Source: Formicarius rufipectus
Taxonomy: Eukaryota > Chordata > Aves > Passeriformes > Formicariidae
Assembly: GCA_013399695.1 (NCBI GenBank)
Contig: VXAU01004727.1
Coordinates: 186,001 to 250,000, forward strand
Length of the DNA: 64,000 bases
Direction of reading: 5' to 3'
Positions 62,301 to 64,000 of the stretch are shown piece by piece (positions within the stretch are counted from its first letter, which is position 1; each line of letters begins with the position of its first letter). A program made the translations under genes and the position numbers. The notes below the pieces were generated by a model. That model made no database searches, was not told where the DNA came from, and saw only the letters and a list, made by a program, of their open reading frames with translations.

Positions 62301-64000
62301 TTGAATCAGCTCAGATAGAATTAAAAGGAGATGAGGGGAAAATCCTTTACATTACAAAATGGTAATTTTTTTCTTATTAGAGCAAGACAGAGCAGTTCTA
62401 TCCATTTACTCTTAGGAGCTTACAGTAATCTTTGCTTCAAAGGTATTAACGAAGCTTGCAGAATCATGAAGCTTTCAACTCTACAACACTAAGCAGCAAA
62501 TTGTAACATTCTTATGAGCCTATATTTCATCTCTCATTTGTGAAGTATCATCTCCACATCTGATTTTGTCTAATTCAGAGGAGCAATATTTTTCATGAGA
62601 ACAGCTTTCAGGAAAGCAGTTATGAAAAAGATGCTAATAGTGACTTATGGTTTCAAAATCTTCTTTCCAGCCCCTTCTTTAGCTAATCAATTTCCAACAT
62701 GCACACTGTATCTATATTTTGTTACTTGCCCTTGGTATCATGCACTGTTGCTGATGGAGGCCTGCTGCCTTATCACTGCAAATAGTTCTGCTTTGGAAAA
62801 CTGAGGAACTAAATCAGTGTAAATCAATTATTATACACAGAACACAGTTCATGGGTCTGCGTTCCATTCACTTGCCCATTATTTCTTTTAGATTTGCTAT
62901 GATACGGTTAAGTTTAAAAGAATTTAAATTTGAATTGTTTTGAACTGTTATTGTGTCTCCGTATTTCAAATACAGGCAGAAGTAAATTTGATCCATAGTT
63001 GGCAGAATATCCTCCAGGAAACTTAAGATGTTCCCCAAAATGTATTAGGAAAGATATTTTCCCAGGAAATGCTTTAATTTCCTATCTCAAAAGGAAAGAA
63101 AATTTTCAAAAACTCTTGCTATATAAACTCTGAAAAGCATACAAAAAAGCATTTGAAATGAAATGTGTTGGTTATCGAGTCCATTTTCCATTGATGGAAG
63201 GACATCATTGTGACTTTGACTTTCAACATTTTGCAAAAGAACTTTTTCCTCACTGTTTAACTATATTTCATAAATGAAGCTTTGAACTCAAAGGCTGTTT
63301 AACACGCCCAAAACAGAGTAAAATTTTCAAACCAATCAGCTCAGTGTAGTTACATTTCATTAGCACTTTCTAGAAACTGTTCCCTTCAAAACCATTGGTG
63401 TTTTCTAACAAGGTTAAGGTTTTTGTTAGAAAACTGAAGTAAATGAGCTATTTGCTTCATGGGAGGGACATTCCTTCTTGGGTTTTTTTAAATGCAAAGT
63501 AATTCCCTATGCTGATTTAGAGAAGTAGAGTTTTCATTTTTGTAAAACAAAAGTAAACATTCTTGCAGTGGCTTCAGTCCTGCTGAAATTATAATGTGAT
63601 TAACAGATATTTTACCCATCCTAATTCTAAAGTTTGTCTCTGTATATCACCATACAAAGAGAGCTCTTTCCTATGCTCTGTACTCACACTGTATTTCAGT
63701 TGGCTAATCAGATTGTTCTCCATAATAGCATTAGGCAATTTTGGGATCCCATTAGGACAGCCAGTTATTAAATAAAATTATTATTATTATCATACAGTGC
63801 ATTGCAGCTATCCCAGCCACAGAAAATCTGTAGTAGTGTAGTCCAAGATACAGCCAAATAAAATTAAGATACTTAAAACAATAGGCAAGATTTGAGATAA
63901 AAAGGAAACCAGCAATCTGAGGCTGTAAATTCAAGATGTAGGTGTCTCATTGTTAGGAGTTTGATAACAACTACCCATGGCAACATGAAAGGAACAGTGT
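53347..64000. other. CNTNAP2 intron downstream of exon B, no recognised element
   Basis: AT-rich intron that starts with the donor GTAAGT. No mobile element or second exon was recognised; the following CNTNAP2 exon (third laminin-G domain) is not in the window. A protein-like open frame on the - strand at 58335-58691 and a perfect hairpin at 60658-60686 are described separately. An ATT-rich run lies near 63772-63790. Confidence 0.6.
60658..60686. repeat. perfect 11-bp inverted repeat with 7-nt loop
   Basis: TACTGCATGTC (60658-60668), TCTATAT, then the exact reverse complement GACATGCAGTA (60676-60686). Confidence 0.8.

Noticed and set aside
1..64000. CRISPR arrays, operons, tRNA or rRNA genes, prophage or plasmid features
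   Set aside because: None seen. Regularly spaced repeats, clover-leaf candidates and packed reading frames are absent, as expected for a vertebrate intronic window.

Overview
The window is vertebrate nuclear DNA, almost certainly avian. It is AT-rich and almost entirely intronic, has no operons or closely packed reading frames, and carries several CR1 LINE fragments and retroviral solo LTRs typical of bird genomes. The number of LTR insertions suggests a neoavian bird, possibly a passerine, but that is a weak inference. The only host gene I can support is CNTNAP2 (contactin-associated protein-like 2, Caspr2) on the + strand, represented by two internal coding exons of 157 and 128 nt. Together they make up about 0.45% of the window.

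Layout: 1-28820 is the 3' part of a long intron. It holds three CR1 pieces (6.8, 20.1 and 22.1 kb) and two solo LTRs with 5-bp target-site duplications (12580-13032 and 17875-18391). Exon A (28821-28977) encodes part of the fibrinogen-like domain in a short GC/CpG-rich island. The next intron (28978-53218, 24,241 nt) holds a 5'-truncated antisense non-CR1 LINE with a 14-bp target-site duplication (29570-30256), two antisense CR1 copies (30.7-31.3 and 45.4-45.8 kb), an antisense class II (ERVK-like) retroviral remnant with a lysine-tRNA primer-binding site (50.4-51.4 kb), and a sense-oriented solo LTR with a 6-bp duplication (52531-53040). Exon B (53219-53346) follows only 178 nt after that LTR. 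The rest (53347-64000) is intron without a recognised feature.

The two exons join exactly: exon A ends with the first two bases of a Trp codon, exon B supplies the third, and the joined reading frame continues the CNTNAP2 protein. CNTNAP2 is a neurexin-superfamily type I membrane protein of neurons and myelinated axons. The segment encoded here lies in the extracellular part, at the end of the fibrinogen-like region and the boundary with the third laminin-G domain.

I found no RNA gene, CRISPR array, complete transposon or novel gene system. The items most worth a second look are the sense LTR beside exon B, the unusual non-CR1 LINE with its possible nested insertion, the retroviral remnant with two unlike LTRs, and several perfect inverted repeats in the introns.
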